Shown: positions 9,492 to 19,444, counted from the stretch's first letter. The stretch is DNA of 28,441 nucleotides from Porphyridium purpureum (GCA_008690995.1 VRMN01000037.1:1-28441), one strand, 5' to 3'. Made by a program: numbers and translations. The notes: generated by a model from the letters alone, not told the origin.

Positions 9492-10010
9492 ACATGTGTA
9501 AAAACAAGTAGACCAGATCGTCCAAAGTCCAAAATTACGATGTGTATAGTAAAAAGATATCGTTGTCATATGAAAATACTTGGAGGTTGGTGTCCAAAGT
9601 TGGCTTTTTCATAGGTAAATGCCAGTGTGTTAGTATGAGAAATCGAGCATAGAAGAACGAACCCAAAATAATTGATGGTCATGCATTACATGGGCATCCC
9701 ATGTTGGTTGTGAAGAAGCATAGTAAAACAGTAGCATTTTGTTAGTATGCATGAGCATAGAAAATTGGCATTGAAATATGATGAAGTGCGGGCTCAAGTC
9801 GACCTGAGGACGCCGTGCGCATTGAGCGATTGGCGGGTTGTGCGGCCGGCGAGGGAGCGAAGAGTGGCGCCGGCGTGGGGCGAGAGACGAGGGGCGCGAA
9901 TGATGGGGCGAGGTTGGGCGGGCGCGGGCGCGGGCGCGGCGCGGGCGCAGGCGCAGTCGGGCGGTGGAGCGCGGTGGGGCGCGGGCGGCGGGAAGATAGT
10001 TTCGGACGGA
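9492..10010. repeat. AT-to-GC module M3 (right part; interrupted by copia)
   Basis: Continuation of the module that starts near 3427 and was split by the LTR element. Landmarks shared with M1 and M2 are TTTTCATAGGTAAATGCCA, ATGCATTACATGGGCATCCC (about 9681-9700) and CATAGTAAAACAGTAGCATT, followed by the G-rich tract at about 9900-9990. It is more diverged from M1 and M2 than those are from each other. Unit 2 holds the uninterrupted version at 17940-18512. Confidence 0.55.
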
Positions 10011-10606
10011 CGACAGGGAGTGAGGTGGGAAATGGCTGGGAGCGATGGGCTAGGGACAGCCGGAGATGAGCTGGGGTTAGTCGACAAGAGGCACAAGCGA
10101 CGCAAAGCGCCCGCATGTGCGCGTGTTCGCCTTGCGCTTCAGTGACTCCGCTACTTGCCGCAGAAGCTCTCGGAAGACGAATGCACGCGCGTTGATCTCG
10201 TAGCCGCGGCGAGGACCAGGGCCGCGGATGTCCGGCAGCGCTTTGCAGGATGGGAACGGTATCGAATCTCGTGTCGTGGCTGTGGCTCAAGTCCGCGCGG
10301 TTCGGCTGATAGCGTCGGTGATGCATTGAGTCCGAACCAAGCGGCATGCCCTGCGTGGCATGCCAATGCACCATGTTGAGCGTGTCGTTCTGGATCGCGA
10401 TCACGCAGTGTGCCAAGCGCCGTTGGATCGTATTGTGGCTGTGCAAGTGGCAGCGCGAATGTATGGAAAGGTGAAATCGAAGAAGCTTGTGTGCTGTCAT
10501 GATGGAGGAGCTGTGCATGGAGCCCGCGGTTGAGGGCGCTCGGAAACTGCTGAAAAGTCGCGTGGATCTCAAGGAGGTTGTGGCCGCAGTATCTCCAGCC
10601 GCCTTC

Positions 10607-10633
10607 AGCGCTTGTGTGTGTAATACAAGCGCT
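10607..10633. other. Perfect 9-bp inverted repeat with 9-nt loop
   Basis: AGCGCTTGT and ACAAGCGCT flank a 9-nt loop (GTGTGTAAT). This could be a hairpin or a dyad binding site. The unit 2 copy is at 19109-19135. No poly-T follows, so there is no reason to call it a terminator. Confidence 0.5.
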
Positions 10634-10942
10634 ACCGTGATTGTTGTTTGCACCGCGAAGCGGTCGGCTCCGGGTTTTGCTTCTCACAGAAGGAAGTTCG
10701 CTGCGCTACAACAGTAGTGTCGGCAGCATGCACGTGCTAGCCGGTGCGAGTGAATGAGCGTTTCGCTGCGCGTCGCACGCGCATTGCACGAAGCTTGGAG
10801 TTGCGATGTGGTGTGTTCCGGTGATCGAATCGCTGATTGGCCCGCGTGGTGAAGACATCGAGCATTCGCGGTAAAGCCGCAATGAGCTGTGACGTCGTAC
10901 TCTGGGGTTACTTTGCGCGAACCGCACATCGCGATGGTCGCA

Positions 10943-11041
10943 GTGTATTGTGTGCAGGGCATGGCGGAGAACGTGGTGTATTGTGTGCAGGGCATGGCGG
11001 AGAACGTGGTGTATTGTGTGCAGGGCATGGCGGAGAACATG
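10943..11041. repeat. 33-bp tandem repeat, 3 units
   Basis: Three 33-bp units of GTGTATTGTGTGCAGGGCAT followed by GGCGGAGAACGTG; the last ends ATG instead of GTG. As a multiple of three it keeps frames open through the repeat (VYCVQGMAENV on the plus strand), but no Met-started gene of known type surrounds it. Confidence 0.85.
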
Positions 11042-11580
11042 GTGAAAGCGAGCGACTTTGAACCGCCCAATCGGTTAGTCCGCGTGAGTAAGAGGCAAGA
11101 AAATCTTTCTGCTGTGGAACGGCTCCAGGCCATGCTCATGCGCCGTGTCGCGCACTGACAGGCTCTGGCCAGTGTATTGGAGTACGTTCGCACTTTTGCA
11201 GTGTCTCTGTAGGCACGGGCAGCGCACTGCAAGCCGCCTGGCAAAACCGTGATGATGAGGTTGGAAAGCGCGCCGATGATCGTGTGCTGTGGACGCTGGT
11301 ACAAAATGTGGATTGAAGCATTGAGCTCACTGCGAAAGTGCGTCGCAAATCAACAAAGGATGCTGGTCGATATGTATGCAGGCACGTGTGATACGTGTTT
11401 GCGGATGGTGCGAGCTCGCAATCGCAATTATAGGAACCAGTGGTTGGCGCTGGCGTGTCGTCGTGCGTTCGTGCTCCCCAATTGCGTCCGCATGCTAAGG
11501 CTTTCGTAAAATGAAAGTGTATGGGTTGCCGGCGTTGAACAAGTCATTCGAGAAGCTGGCGCGTGATTTACGTGCAGTAC

Positions 11581-11683
11581 GCGCGAGCAAGGGCGCGTAA
11601 GCAAGGGCGCGCAAGCAAGGGCGCGCAAGCAAGGACGCGCAAGCAAGGGCGCGCAAGCAAGGGCGCGCAAGCAAGGACGCGCA
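11581..11683. repeat. 14-bp tandem repeat (AAGCAAGGGCGCGC)
   Basis: About seven units of AAGCAAGGGCGCGC with G/A variants (AAGGACGCGC). Low-complexity Arg/Ala/Leu ORFs on the minus strand are by-products of the repeat. Confidence 0.85.
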
Positions 11684-12159
11684 CACTGTGTGTGTGAGTA
11701 GCGTCATTGTAGGATGCTTTGCGACAGGCACGAGCCACGATGGATGGTGCACACGTCGTTGAAAGCGTGGACTAAGTGATCGGCGTGGTAATGAAGCTGC
11801 ACGCTTGGACGCGCGCCGTGCTTGTACTGCCGGCGGTTGGAAAGCAAAGACAAGCTAACAATAGTATGCGACCAAAGTCACGGCGCGCGAGTATACCGTG
11901 TACATCGGCACTCGCTTTGGCGCGGGTACATGCTGAAGGTCGGAGACTCCGCGCTGTCAAGCTAAGACACTATGTGGTGGGAAGTCCCTAATAGCAATTC
12001 GCGTTAGGGTTTCCTTTTCCTAGTGTAGCTCATTAATGGAAAGTGCATTGCCCAGTGTCTTCACAGGCAAATGTGGAGCCAGAGAAGAGCTACCCGCAGA
12101 CGTTTTCGCCTTTCTCAAACGCCTCCTACTTCGAGCCAGTCCTTCGATTTAATGGTTTT

Positions 12160-12507
12160 GAGGGGTAGTCACTATCTGCTATATTAGTGGTTTTCAAATG
12201 CTACGGGGTGGTCACCATCTGCTACAAAAATTGCATTGAAATGCTTATGCAAAACTCAGTACAAATTTAGCTTTTTTCAGAAGGAAATTTCGTGGTAAAA
12301 TCGTCTTGTTTGAGGGGGTAGTCACCAAACGTAAGGGGGTAGTCACCGTGTGAAAGCGTATGAAAGTATCTCATTTTCATAGAGACGTGTTGTATCTAAA
12401 TGATTGTTTCCTGAGGGGGTAGTCACCATATGCAAGTGTATAAAAATGCTCCAGTTACTTATACACATTCTGTACTTAAATGGCATCAATCTGAGGGGGT
12501 GGTCACC
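12160..12507. repeat. Array of six conserved GGGGGTAGTCACC motifs
   Basis: Motif copies lie at 12160-12172, 12205-12216, 12312-12326, 12333-12347, 12413-12427 and 12493-12507, with consensus GAGGGGGTRGTCACC. Several sit at the start of ~80-110-bp units whose remainders are alignable but strongly diverged (shared words such as CTTATRC and GTACTTAAATG). The core is thus better kept than its spacers. The array lies about 480-830 bp beyond the helicase stop codon. It looks like a set of protein-binding sites or iterons, but no function is shown. Confidence 0.7.
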
Positions 12508-12987
12508 AAAAGGAAGCGTGTCTTTAGTTAAACAGGCGGCAACTACATGAGCGCATGGATTTTACTAGTGAAATCTAGCTTTCCAAAGTCAAATCATACA
12601 GCGAGGCCACTTTGCCACGAAAACTCGCCATGGCAAGCGCATATGCGGAACCCCCATGTTTACAACTTTTCCTGATCAGAATGAGCGTTTTGGTACAGAA
12701 GCCTCTGGTTTCTATGTGGGAGAATTATTTTAGTAAGAGTAATCATCGTACTAAAACGATCGCATTTGACGGGTCGATGTTCATTTCAATGTCATCCCTA
12801 CAGTGTTCGTGGGCAAGCCTTTAGCCGTGGAGTGTGAGCGAGGTTGGTCGTCGGGTTCGAGGCGGTCGAGGAGTGGTCTAGAGAAGTTTGAGGACGGGGC
12901 GGCGGGTTGTGGGCAATGGGCAGCAGCGTACCACAGTGTTTTTACTCATGAGGCAATCACACATGCAGAGTGGAGCTAGTGTCGGTT

Positions 12988-15675
12988 TTATATTTTCTGA
13001 AGGCTCCATTCATTCGCCATGAGCTTTGTCGCTCGCTTGTACAACTCGAAGCCTTCCCAGCTCACGAGTTCGCACAGCTTGTGTGTGTAGAAGATGGTCA
13101 ACTCTTCTGCTCCACCAGATCCGGGAGTGCCCATCAAGGAGAAAGCTTTTCGATACACGGCTTCCATTCTGTGCTTTAAGGCGCTTGGAGCCTTTTCGCA
13201 TTTCTTTTCGCACACTTCGGTGGGGGCCAGACAACGGAAACACATGCCCAAGTTTGGCGCGAGTCTTGGTCTGATGATATTTCCGGCCGACCGTTTGCTG
13301 CAGGAGACGTGGGCCGCTGCAGATGACCGTGAGTATCGAAACCCACAGTATGGGCAGGTGTTGGGAAACCTGTTCGGATTCTGGCATGTGCCAAGACATG
13401 TGACACCACTGCACCAGATGCATTTGTACATTGCAGTATTCCATGTCGCTCTTGCTTGTCTGATCGTCTGTAATTGCTCGCCCAGCGCGCGCGCTGGTGC
13501 AGAGCTAGCCAGTGGCGTCGCCTCGTGCTGCTGCGAGCTGGCCTGCGCGAGCAAGTGCAAAGTTGGTTGCTCCGGCACGTGCGAAGTGGGCTGCGCCATT
13601 ACGTGCGAGCTTGGCGCTGCAACCGTGTGCGAGCTTGGCGCTGCAACCGTGTGCGAGCTTGGCGCTGCGACCGTGTGCGAGCTTGGCGCTGCAACCGTGT
13701 GCGAGCTTGGCTGTGCCAGCATGTACGACGTCGGTTGCGCTATCATGCCCGAACTTGGTTCTGCAACCACGTGCGTACTTGGCCGCACCATCTCGTGCAA
13801 GCTTGGCTGCGGCACCGTCACTGGGTTGGCTGTCTGAGTCACCATGGAGCGAGTGGTTAAAAGGTTGAGCACGCTGTGAACTTCGTGAGAGGATAAGTCA
13901 AGTGCACTCTCAACGAAGCGCCGTAGACCGGCTTTACTATGCCAAGGGTCGCGCTCAAAACCTGGAACCTGGCGAATGCTCGGGCTGTCACGCTGGTCCA
14001 ATGCGTTCTGGAAATTTCTGTCGAAGAAAAATTCGCAGCGGGCGTGCTCACCGTCGCGACCAACTCTGCCCCATGCTTGGACCACTTGGCTGAGTGAATG
14101 TGCTCCGCGCATCACGGCGCAGTACAAAACAGATTTGCAATTCAGCGATGAGCTCACAGCGGATGTGCCAACGATTACCCGCGCTTGCTGCAATGCCTCA
14201 GCGTCGAGAGCTTCACGTGCTGTCAGTTTGTAACATGCATCTGAGTAAGACTTTCTCATTTCGTCAAACCATGTGTCGGCTTCTGCATGAGTAGCACACA
14301 TTATCAGTGCACGCCCACCACGAGCAAGCGCATTTTCCTGGATGGCGGCCGTAATCTGTTGAGTGCAGATTGCGCTCGTGCCAAACTCTGTCACGCTGAT
14401 GTTCAATGATTCTCGAAGTGGTCGTGCACGCAAAAAGGAGTCGATGGTCACACCAAACTCTTTAGCAACGAACGCAGCAGCATCTTCACTTATCGTCGCA
14501 CTGAGAAATACAAAGCAGGATTTCGTCAAAAGCGACGCGCTCAGCTTGACGGACATTGACTCGCGGAACGAGCTATGTTCTAGTACGACGTGACTCTCGT
14601 CCACGACAACGAGTGCGATGCGTTCTGCAATGCGTCTAAGAGCTGCACGTTGTGATGCAAGTGCATCCATGCTGGTGACGACGAGGCCGCCATGCGAACG
14701 CTCGGTACATGAGTACAAGTCAACGGCTTCAATCCTTCTACTTCTTGCCTCCTGCAATGCAGCAAACATGGAAACGCGAAGCGGTACCAAAAGCAGAACA
14801 AAGGCACCTTGCAAGCGAACGACTTTCTCCATGCACAAGTATGATGCTGACTTACCACTTCCGCAAGGATACTGTACGCAAACGTTCTTGTCCATCAGAA
14901 TTTCGTTCAGCATTTCAAGCTGCTTCCTTGCTTGCGGGCTGGCGACGGAAGCGCTACCATATACATCACGGAGCAATGTGTCTGGCGTCAAACCCGCCAG
15001 TGAGGCCCATTCTCCGAGCGAACGCTCTCTCGGATGCACGGAGCCCATCCGTGACGAAGCGTGAGTTTCCGCGCCAATCAGTGCAAGCCATGCGTCGCGA
15101 CATTCCACTGTGAATGCAAACCAGTCTTCGTCTTTTACTGAAGCCAGGTAGAATGCGGCGTCTGTCGCAAGCGAGTGACCTGCGCCGCGGATCTTGTACT
15201 TTTGCGCAGGTGTGTCTACGGGCTGTATCCCTTGCGGGGCGGCAATTCCTCGGAAAGCGTCAGCGTTGTCTCGTACGCAATGCAAGTAAAGATTGCGCAA
15301 GTCCCGTAAGGTCATGGGCACGGCGCAGAACTGCCCAACAGCACATTCTACTTGTGCAATCCACTCCTCCGGATTAAGTGCTGCACAAGTCGTTCTGCTG
15401 GCGCAGGCCCCAAAGTTTCGAAAGTCAATGCTCTCAGGTACATTTTGCCCCTGATTTTGCTGGCCGAGTATCTCGTCAATATATGCACTTGCAATCCAAT
15501 GCATGATAAGCAGCACTTCTGCGACTTCCTCAGTTGGAAGATGCTCAACAGTTTCAGTTGCAAGCGCGCGACCCAATTTCTTCTCAACAACCTCGACAAC
15601 TCTCACTACACGAGTATTTAAAACAGGTCTAAGTGAATTTCCAACACTTCGGCTAGCGAGAACAAAAGTTTCCAT
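12988..15675 (-). CDS. N-terminally shortened RecQ-like helicase copy (895 aa)
   Basis: Open frame of 895 codons, equal to the last 895 residues of the full gene at 21490-25740. It begins at a true ATG that in the full gene is internal Met522. Directly upstream lies the 92-bp repeat instead of the first 521 codons, and in-frame stops follow within about 15 codons. All motor motifs are kept: CGSGKS (271-276), DESH (359-362), LSAT (391-394) and QAWGRVGRDG (533-542). So are the 8-residue repeat linker and the C-terminal Cys-rich region. The zinc-finger-like motifs and the box I-like arginine of the recombinase-like region are lost, although GHS/Tyr (167/176) remains. It could still make a helicase if transcribed, but it has lost its own promoter. 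It is otherwise a duplication by-product. Confidence 0.85.
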   Translation of the reverse strand: METFVLASRSVGNSLRPVLNTRVVRVVEVVEKKLGRALATETVEHLPTEEVAEVLLIMHWIASAYIDEILGQQNQGQNVPESIDFRNFGACASRTTCAALNPEEWIAQVECAVGQFCAVPMTLRDLRNLYLHCVRDNADAFRGIAAPQGIQPVDTPAQKYKIRGAGHSLATDAAFYLASVKDEDWFAFTVECRDAWLALIGAETHASSRMGSVHPRERSLGEWASLAGLTPDTLLRDVYGSASVASPQARKQLEMLNEILMDKNVCVQYPCGSGKSASYLCMEKVVRLQGAFVLLLVPLRVSMFAALQEARSRRIEAVDLYSCTERSHGGLVVTSMDALASQRAALRRIAERIALVVVDESHVVLEHSSFRESMSVKLSASLLTKSCFVFLSATISEDAAAFVAKEFGVTIDSFLRARPLRESLNISVTEFGTSAICTQQITAAIQENALARGGRALIMCATHAEADTWFDEMRKSYSDACYKLTAREALDAEALQQARVIVGTSAVSSSLNCKSVLYCAVMRGAHSLSQVVQAWGRVGRDGEHARCEFFFDRNFQNALDQRDSPSIRQVPGFERDPWHSKAGLRRFVESALDLSSHEVHSVLNLLTTRSMVTQTANPVTVPQPSLHEMVRPSTHVVAEPSSGMIAQPTSYMLAQPSSHTVAAPSSHTVAAPSSHTVAAPSSHTVAAPSSHVMAQPTSHVPEQPTLHLLAQASSQQHEATPLASSAPARALGEQLQTIRQARATWNTAMYKCIWCSGVTCLGTCQNPNRFPNTCPYCGFRYSRSSAAAHVSCSKRSAGNIIRPRLAPNLGMCFRCLAPTEVCEKKCEKAPSALKHRMEAVYRKAFSLMGTPGSGGAEELTIFYTHKLCELVSWEGFELYKRATKLMANEWSLQKI
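13522..13815 (-). repeat. 24-bp coding repeat in helicase linker (unit 1)
   Basis: About twelve 8-residue units of the form AAPSSHTV, AQPSSHTV, AQPTSYML. The central four (about 13603-13706) are nearly identical at DNA level. They form a Ser/His/Pro-rich, probably disordered linker between the helicase motor and the C-terminal Cys-rich domain. The unit 2 equivalent is at 22024-22317. Confidence 0.85.
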
Positions 15676-15763
15676 AGACGTGGTGAATGACGAGTGTCTT
15701 ATTTATTACATATCTCGGCTTCTATGCGTCTTGAAAACATGTTTCACTTATCGTTCGATGCAG
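15672..15763. repeat. 92-bp direct repeat, copy 3 (duplication junction)
   Basis: Matches the other three copies. Its left flank is helicase coding sequence (AACAAAAGTTT). The full gene reads TTTCCATACTTGAC, while here it reads TTTCCATAGACGTGG, so the change occurs right after a shared CCATA. This is the breakpoint of the 8.5-kb tandem duplication. Confidence 0.92.
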
Positions 15764-15843
15764 CTTGTCCCTCTGTGCCCGCTCCAATCATTACGTGCTC
15801 GATACCTTCCTCCGTTCTAGAGATATTTGAAATTTTCTATTTT

Positions 15844-15952
15844 TTGAGGGGGGCCTCGAAGAGCTATGAGGGGGGCCTCGCGGAGCTATGGAGGGGGCCT
15901 CGAGGAGCTATGGAGGGGGCCTCGCCAAAATTTTGGGGGCCTCGAAGAGCAA
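15844..15952. repeat. ~22-bp minisatellite, unit 2 copy
   Basis: Same GGGGGGCCTCG-based array as at 1337-1445, with no differences seen. Confidence 0.8.
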
Positions 15953-16494
15953 GCATAGTAAAATGATGCTGATTTGCTATGAGTCAGTACAGCAACGATA
16001 CTGTACAGTTACAGAGGTGAAAAGAAGAGTAGATTGACCATAATCCGACGTTGCGTTTTGCACAATAGAGTGGTATCGTTTTAATATGAAAATATTTTAC
16101 TATAGACGCTTGTGTCGATAGTTGACTTTTCATAGGTGAATGGCACTGTTTTAGCATAGATGCTGCAGCATGGAAAAACGACCCCAAAAAATGACAGGTA
16201 ATGCATTACAAAGGCATCCCGCGTTGGTTGTGAATGAGTATAGTAAAACAGTATCATTTTGATAGTGTACCAGAGTATAGCAAATTGGCGTCGAAATGTG
16301 ATAAAATGCGCATCAAGCTGGACTGAGGACGCAGTGCCCGTTGAGGGATCGACCGGCGGTGGGGGGCGGTGGGGCGAAGGAGGAGCGCGGGCGTGGTGGG
16401 CGGGTGGGCGCGGGCGCGGGCGGGCGCGGGCGGGCGCTGCGGTGCGGTACGCGCGAGTGGTGTCGGGCGGTGGCGTCGCGCGCGTCGGCCAGTG
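15953..16494. repeat. AT-to-GC module M4 (unit 2 copy of M2)
   Basis: Same as 1446-1990 except in the G-rich tract (about 16405-16455). There the GGGCGCGGGCGG pattern is rearranged, with a net loss of 3 bp. The AT-rich half shows no visible change. Confidence 0.6.
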
Positions 16495-16643
16495 ACGACT
16501 GGGCAAGATTTTGGCTGGCGGCTCGCACGGCACGAGCCAGCACTTTGAGCAATGCGCGAGATTGGGGCGCGCAGCAGCTGAGAAATGACACACGGAAGCC
16601 ATGATTCAGCTTGTCCGCGATAACCACCATTAGCGTTGGCGCT

Positions 16644-16903
16644 GAGCGCCAAGGCGCAGACGGCGCTGGACGCCACGGAGCAGACGGCGCTGGACGCCAC
16701 GGAGCAGACGGCGCTGGGAACCATGGAGCAGACGGCGCTGGGACGGCGCACGGAGCAGACGGCGCTGTTACGGAGCAGACGGCGCTGGGCGCCACGGAGC
16801 AGACGGCGCTGGGCGCCACGGAGCAGACGGCGCTGGGCGCCACGGAGCAGACGGCGCTGGGCGCCACGGAGCAGACGGCGCTGAGCGGCAAGCGGTTTGT
16901 CGA
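16644..16903. repeat. 24-bp minisatellite, unit 2 copy
   Basis: Same array as 2140-2390 but 9 bp longer. The middle units differ (GGGACGGCGCACGGAG and CTGTTACGGAG variants). The flanking units and the following TAG are unchanged. Confidence 0.85.
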
Positions 16904-16913
16904 TGAGAATTAG

Positions 16914-17383
16914 GTGGAGCACGAGTGTGGGGCTCAGGCATTTGCGGGTTACGCCCGTGAGGCAGCCATCGAAGAGCAGGCTCGTCTCGTCGCGAAGACC
17001 ACGCAAACGGTCGACGCCTGTTTGCAGCGCGAATTACGCTATTTTTGTCGAGAGGATGTGGGCGGGCTGCCGCACCCCATGTGCAAAGAAGTCGGGTGGT
17101 TGCGCAAGGCCGCAGAGGACGGCAACGCGTGGGCACCGTTTTATCTGAGCGATTGCTACGTCAGCGGGCTGGGCGATCTGCCGGAGGTCGAGTTCGCGGC
17201 GACCGAGAGGTTGCGCAAGGTCGCGGAATAGGGAGGCGCAAAGGTGCAGTGCAGTTTGGGCGCTTTGCAACTTGAGCGCTTCTCATTAAGGTGGGCACGG
17301 CAGTCCGCGCGAGAGCGAGCTCGTAACAGGCGAGTGGTGGCGCAAGGACGCGGAGCAAGAAACAGCTACAGAGCTATAAAATT
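16914..17383 (+). pseudogene. Sel1-like repeat protein fragment, decayed (unit 2)
   Basis: Same as 2401-2870: about one and a half Sel1-like repeats in the first frame (WLRKAAEDGNAWAPFYLSDC, LRKVAE), a TAG at 17229-17231, then a continuing GGAKVQCSLG and an out-of-frame WWRKDAEQE. The same nonsense codons and frameshift occur in both units, so the decay came before the 8.5-kb duplication. Confidence 0.6.
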
Positions 17384-17452
17384 TACACGCTTGTAAACGT
17401 AGTCTTGAAGACAGTCTGCCCAAATACAGGCGCGACAGCTGCGAAAGGGGTG

Positions 17453-17795
17453 AGAGCAGGTGCGCATGAACACTCGTGAGCACAACTGAGCGCAGGTGAG
17501 CATGAGCATGAGTGAGCACGAGTGAGCACGGATGAAAGCACAGAACACTACTGAGCACGAGTGAGCACGGATGAAAGCACAGAACACTACTGAGCACCAG
17601 TGAGCACGGGTGAGAGCACAGAACACTACTGAGAATGATAGAACACTACTGAAGACTACAGAACACTACTGAAGACCACAGAACACTACTGAAGACTACA
17701 GAACACTACTGAAGACCACAGAACACTACTGAAGACCACAGAACACTACTGAAGACCACAGAACACTACTGAAGACCACAGAACACTACTGAAGA
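17453..17795. repeat. GTGAGCACGAG and 20-bp CAGAACACTACTG minisatellites, unit 2
   Basis: Copy of 2940-3284 with the same number and order of units as far as can be read: first the GAGCACGAGTGAGCACGG compound repeat, then about eight to nine units of CAGAACACTACTGAAGACCA. Confidence 0.8.
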
Positions 17796-17887
17796 CCATA
17801 GACGTGGTGAATGACGAGTGTCTTATTTATTACATATCTCGGCTTCTATGCGTCTTGAAAACATGTTTCACTTATCGTTCGATGCAG
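17796..17887. repeat. 92-bp direct repeat, copy 4
   Basis: Matches copies 1-3. It is followed by GGTTAGAGGC as in copy 2 (3283-3374). Confidence 0.9.
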
Positions 17888-17939
17888 GGTTAGAGGCGTT
17901 TTTCAGGTAGGGTGGGCCCTGCGGTTCGGCCATACCATA

Positions 17940-18512
17940 GTACAGTTGCTTCGGGCTACAGTACAGTTGCGTTGGACTATAGTACATGGTTATACATGTG
18001 TAAAAACAAGTAGACCAGATCGTCCAAAGTCCAAAATTACGATGTGTATAGTAAAAAGATATCGTTGTCATATGAAAATACTTGGAGGTTGGTGTCCAAA
18101 GTTGGCTTTTTCATAGGTAAATGCCAGTGTGTTAGTATGAGAAATCGAGCATAGAAGAACGAACCCAAAATAATTGATGGTCATGCATTACATGGGCATC
18201 CCATGTTGGTTGTGAAGAAGCATAGTAAAACAGTAGCATTTTGTTAGTATGCATGAGCATAGAAAATTGGCATTGAAATATGATGAAGTGCGGGCTCAAG
18301 TCGACCTGAGGACGCCGTGCGCATTGAGCGATTGGCGGGTTGTGCGGCCGGCGAGGGAGCGAAGAGTGGCGCCGGCGTGGGGCGAGAGACGAGGGGCGCG
18401 AATGATGGGGCGAGGTTGGGCGGGCGCGGGCGCGGCGCGGCGCGGGCGCGGGCGCGAGTCGGGCGGTGGAGCGCGGTGGGGCGCGGGCGGCGGGAAGATA
18501 GTTTCGGACGGA
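17940..18512. repeat. AT-to-GC module M5 (unit 2 copy of M3, uninterrupted)
   Basis: Intact version of the module that carries the copia insertion in unit 1. The insertion target reads TACATGGTTATACATGTG near 17983-18000, with GTTAT present once. The G-rich tract (18420-18460) differs from unit 1 in the arrangement of GGCGCGG blocks without a net length change. Confidence 0.6.
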
Positions 18513-19444
18513 CGACAGGGAGTGAGGTGGGAAATGGCTGGGAGCGATGGGCTAGGGACAGCCGGAGATGAGCTGGGGTTAGTCGACAAGAGGCACAAGC
18601 GACGCAAAGCGCCCGCATGTGCGCGTGTTCGCCTTGCGCTTCAGTGACTCCGCTACTTGCCGCAGAAGCTCTCGGAAGACGAATGCACGCGCGTTGATCT
18701 CGTAGCCGCGGCGAGGACCAGGGCCGCGGATGTCCGGCAGCGCTTTGCAGGATGGGAACGGTATCGAATCTCGTGTCGTGGCTGTGGCTCAAGTCCGCGC
18801 GGTTCGGCTGATAGCGTCGGTGATGCATTGAGTCCGAACCAAGCGGCATGCCCTGCGTGGCATGCCAATGCACCATGTTGAGCGTGTCGTTCTGGATCGC
18901 GATCACGCAGTGTGCCAAGCGCCGTTGGATCGTATTGTGGCTGTGCAAGTGGCAGCGCGAATGTATGGAAAGGTGAAATCGAAGAAGCTTGTGTGCTGTC
19001 ATGATGGAGGAGCTGTGCATGGAGCCCGCGGTTGAGGGCGCTCGGAAACTGCTGAAAAGTCGCGTGGATCTCAAGGAGGTTGTGGCCGCAGTATCTCCAG
19101 CCGCCTTCAGCGCTTGTGTGTGTAATACAAGCGCTACCGTGATTGTTGTTTGCACCGCGAAGCGGTCGGCTCCGGGTTTTGCTTCTCACAGAAGGAAGTT
19201 CGCTGCGCTACAACAGTAGTGTCGGCAGCATGCACGTGCTAGCCGGTGCGAGTGAATGAGCGTTTCGCTGCGCGTCGCACGCGCATTGCACGAAGCTTGG
19301 AGTTGCGATGTGGTGTGTTCCGGTGATCGAATCGCTGATTGGCCCGCGTGGTGAAGACATCGAGCATTCGCGGTAAAGCCGCAATGAGCTGTGACGTCGT
19401 ACTCTGGGGTTACTTTGCGCGAACCGCACATCGCGATGGTCGCA

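Larger units (their letters stand above)
10011..12987. other. ~3-kb stretch without a convincing gene (unit 1)
   Basis: Overlapping ORFs of 60-300 codons occur on both strands (for example 9742-10653 minus and 10684-11304 minus). They begin at non-ATG codons, overlap one another and show no recognisable domain, so I treat the stretch as non-coding or long decayed. It holds a 33-bp repeat (10943-11041), a 14-bp repeat (11581-11683), a 9-bp-stem inverted repeat (10607-10633) and the G-rich motif array (12160-12507). From 12508 to 12987 only ordinary AT-rich then GC-rich sequence is seen. Confidence 0.5.
1165..15671. repeat. Tandem duplication unit 1 (carries copia insertion)
   Basis: Unit 1 matches unit 2 (15672-24173) almost perfectly once the copia element and one target duplication are removed: about 8,496 bp versus 8,502 bp. 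Coordinate offsets are +14,507 at the left, +14,513 after the 24-bp minisatellite and +8,502 to the right of the copia element. Visible differences lie only in G-rich or minisatellite tracts near 1900-1965, 2220-2275 and 9920-9960. The right edge cuts the helicase gene at an internal Met codon. The pentamer CCATA is shared at both unit boundaries. Confidence 0.93.

Noticed and set aside
9742-10653. 303-codon minus-strand frame, repeated at 18244-19155
   Set aside because: It starts at GTG, is rich in Pro/Ala/Arg over the G-rich tract, overlaps other frames and shows no recognisable motif. Its preservation in unit 2 is explained by recent duplication.
10684-11304. 206-codon minus-strand frame across the 33-bp repeat
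   Set aside because: It begins at TTG, has no known domain, and its length is partly due to a repeat that is a multiple of three.
12003-12012. TTAGGGTTTCC as a telomere repeat
   Set aside because: A single occurrence only, with no array.
12845-12875. GGGTTCGAGGCG resembling a tRNA B box
   Set aside because: No A box, no cloverleaf arms and no terminator could be found around it.
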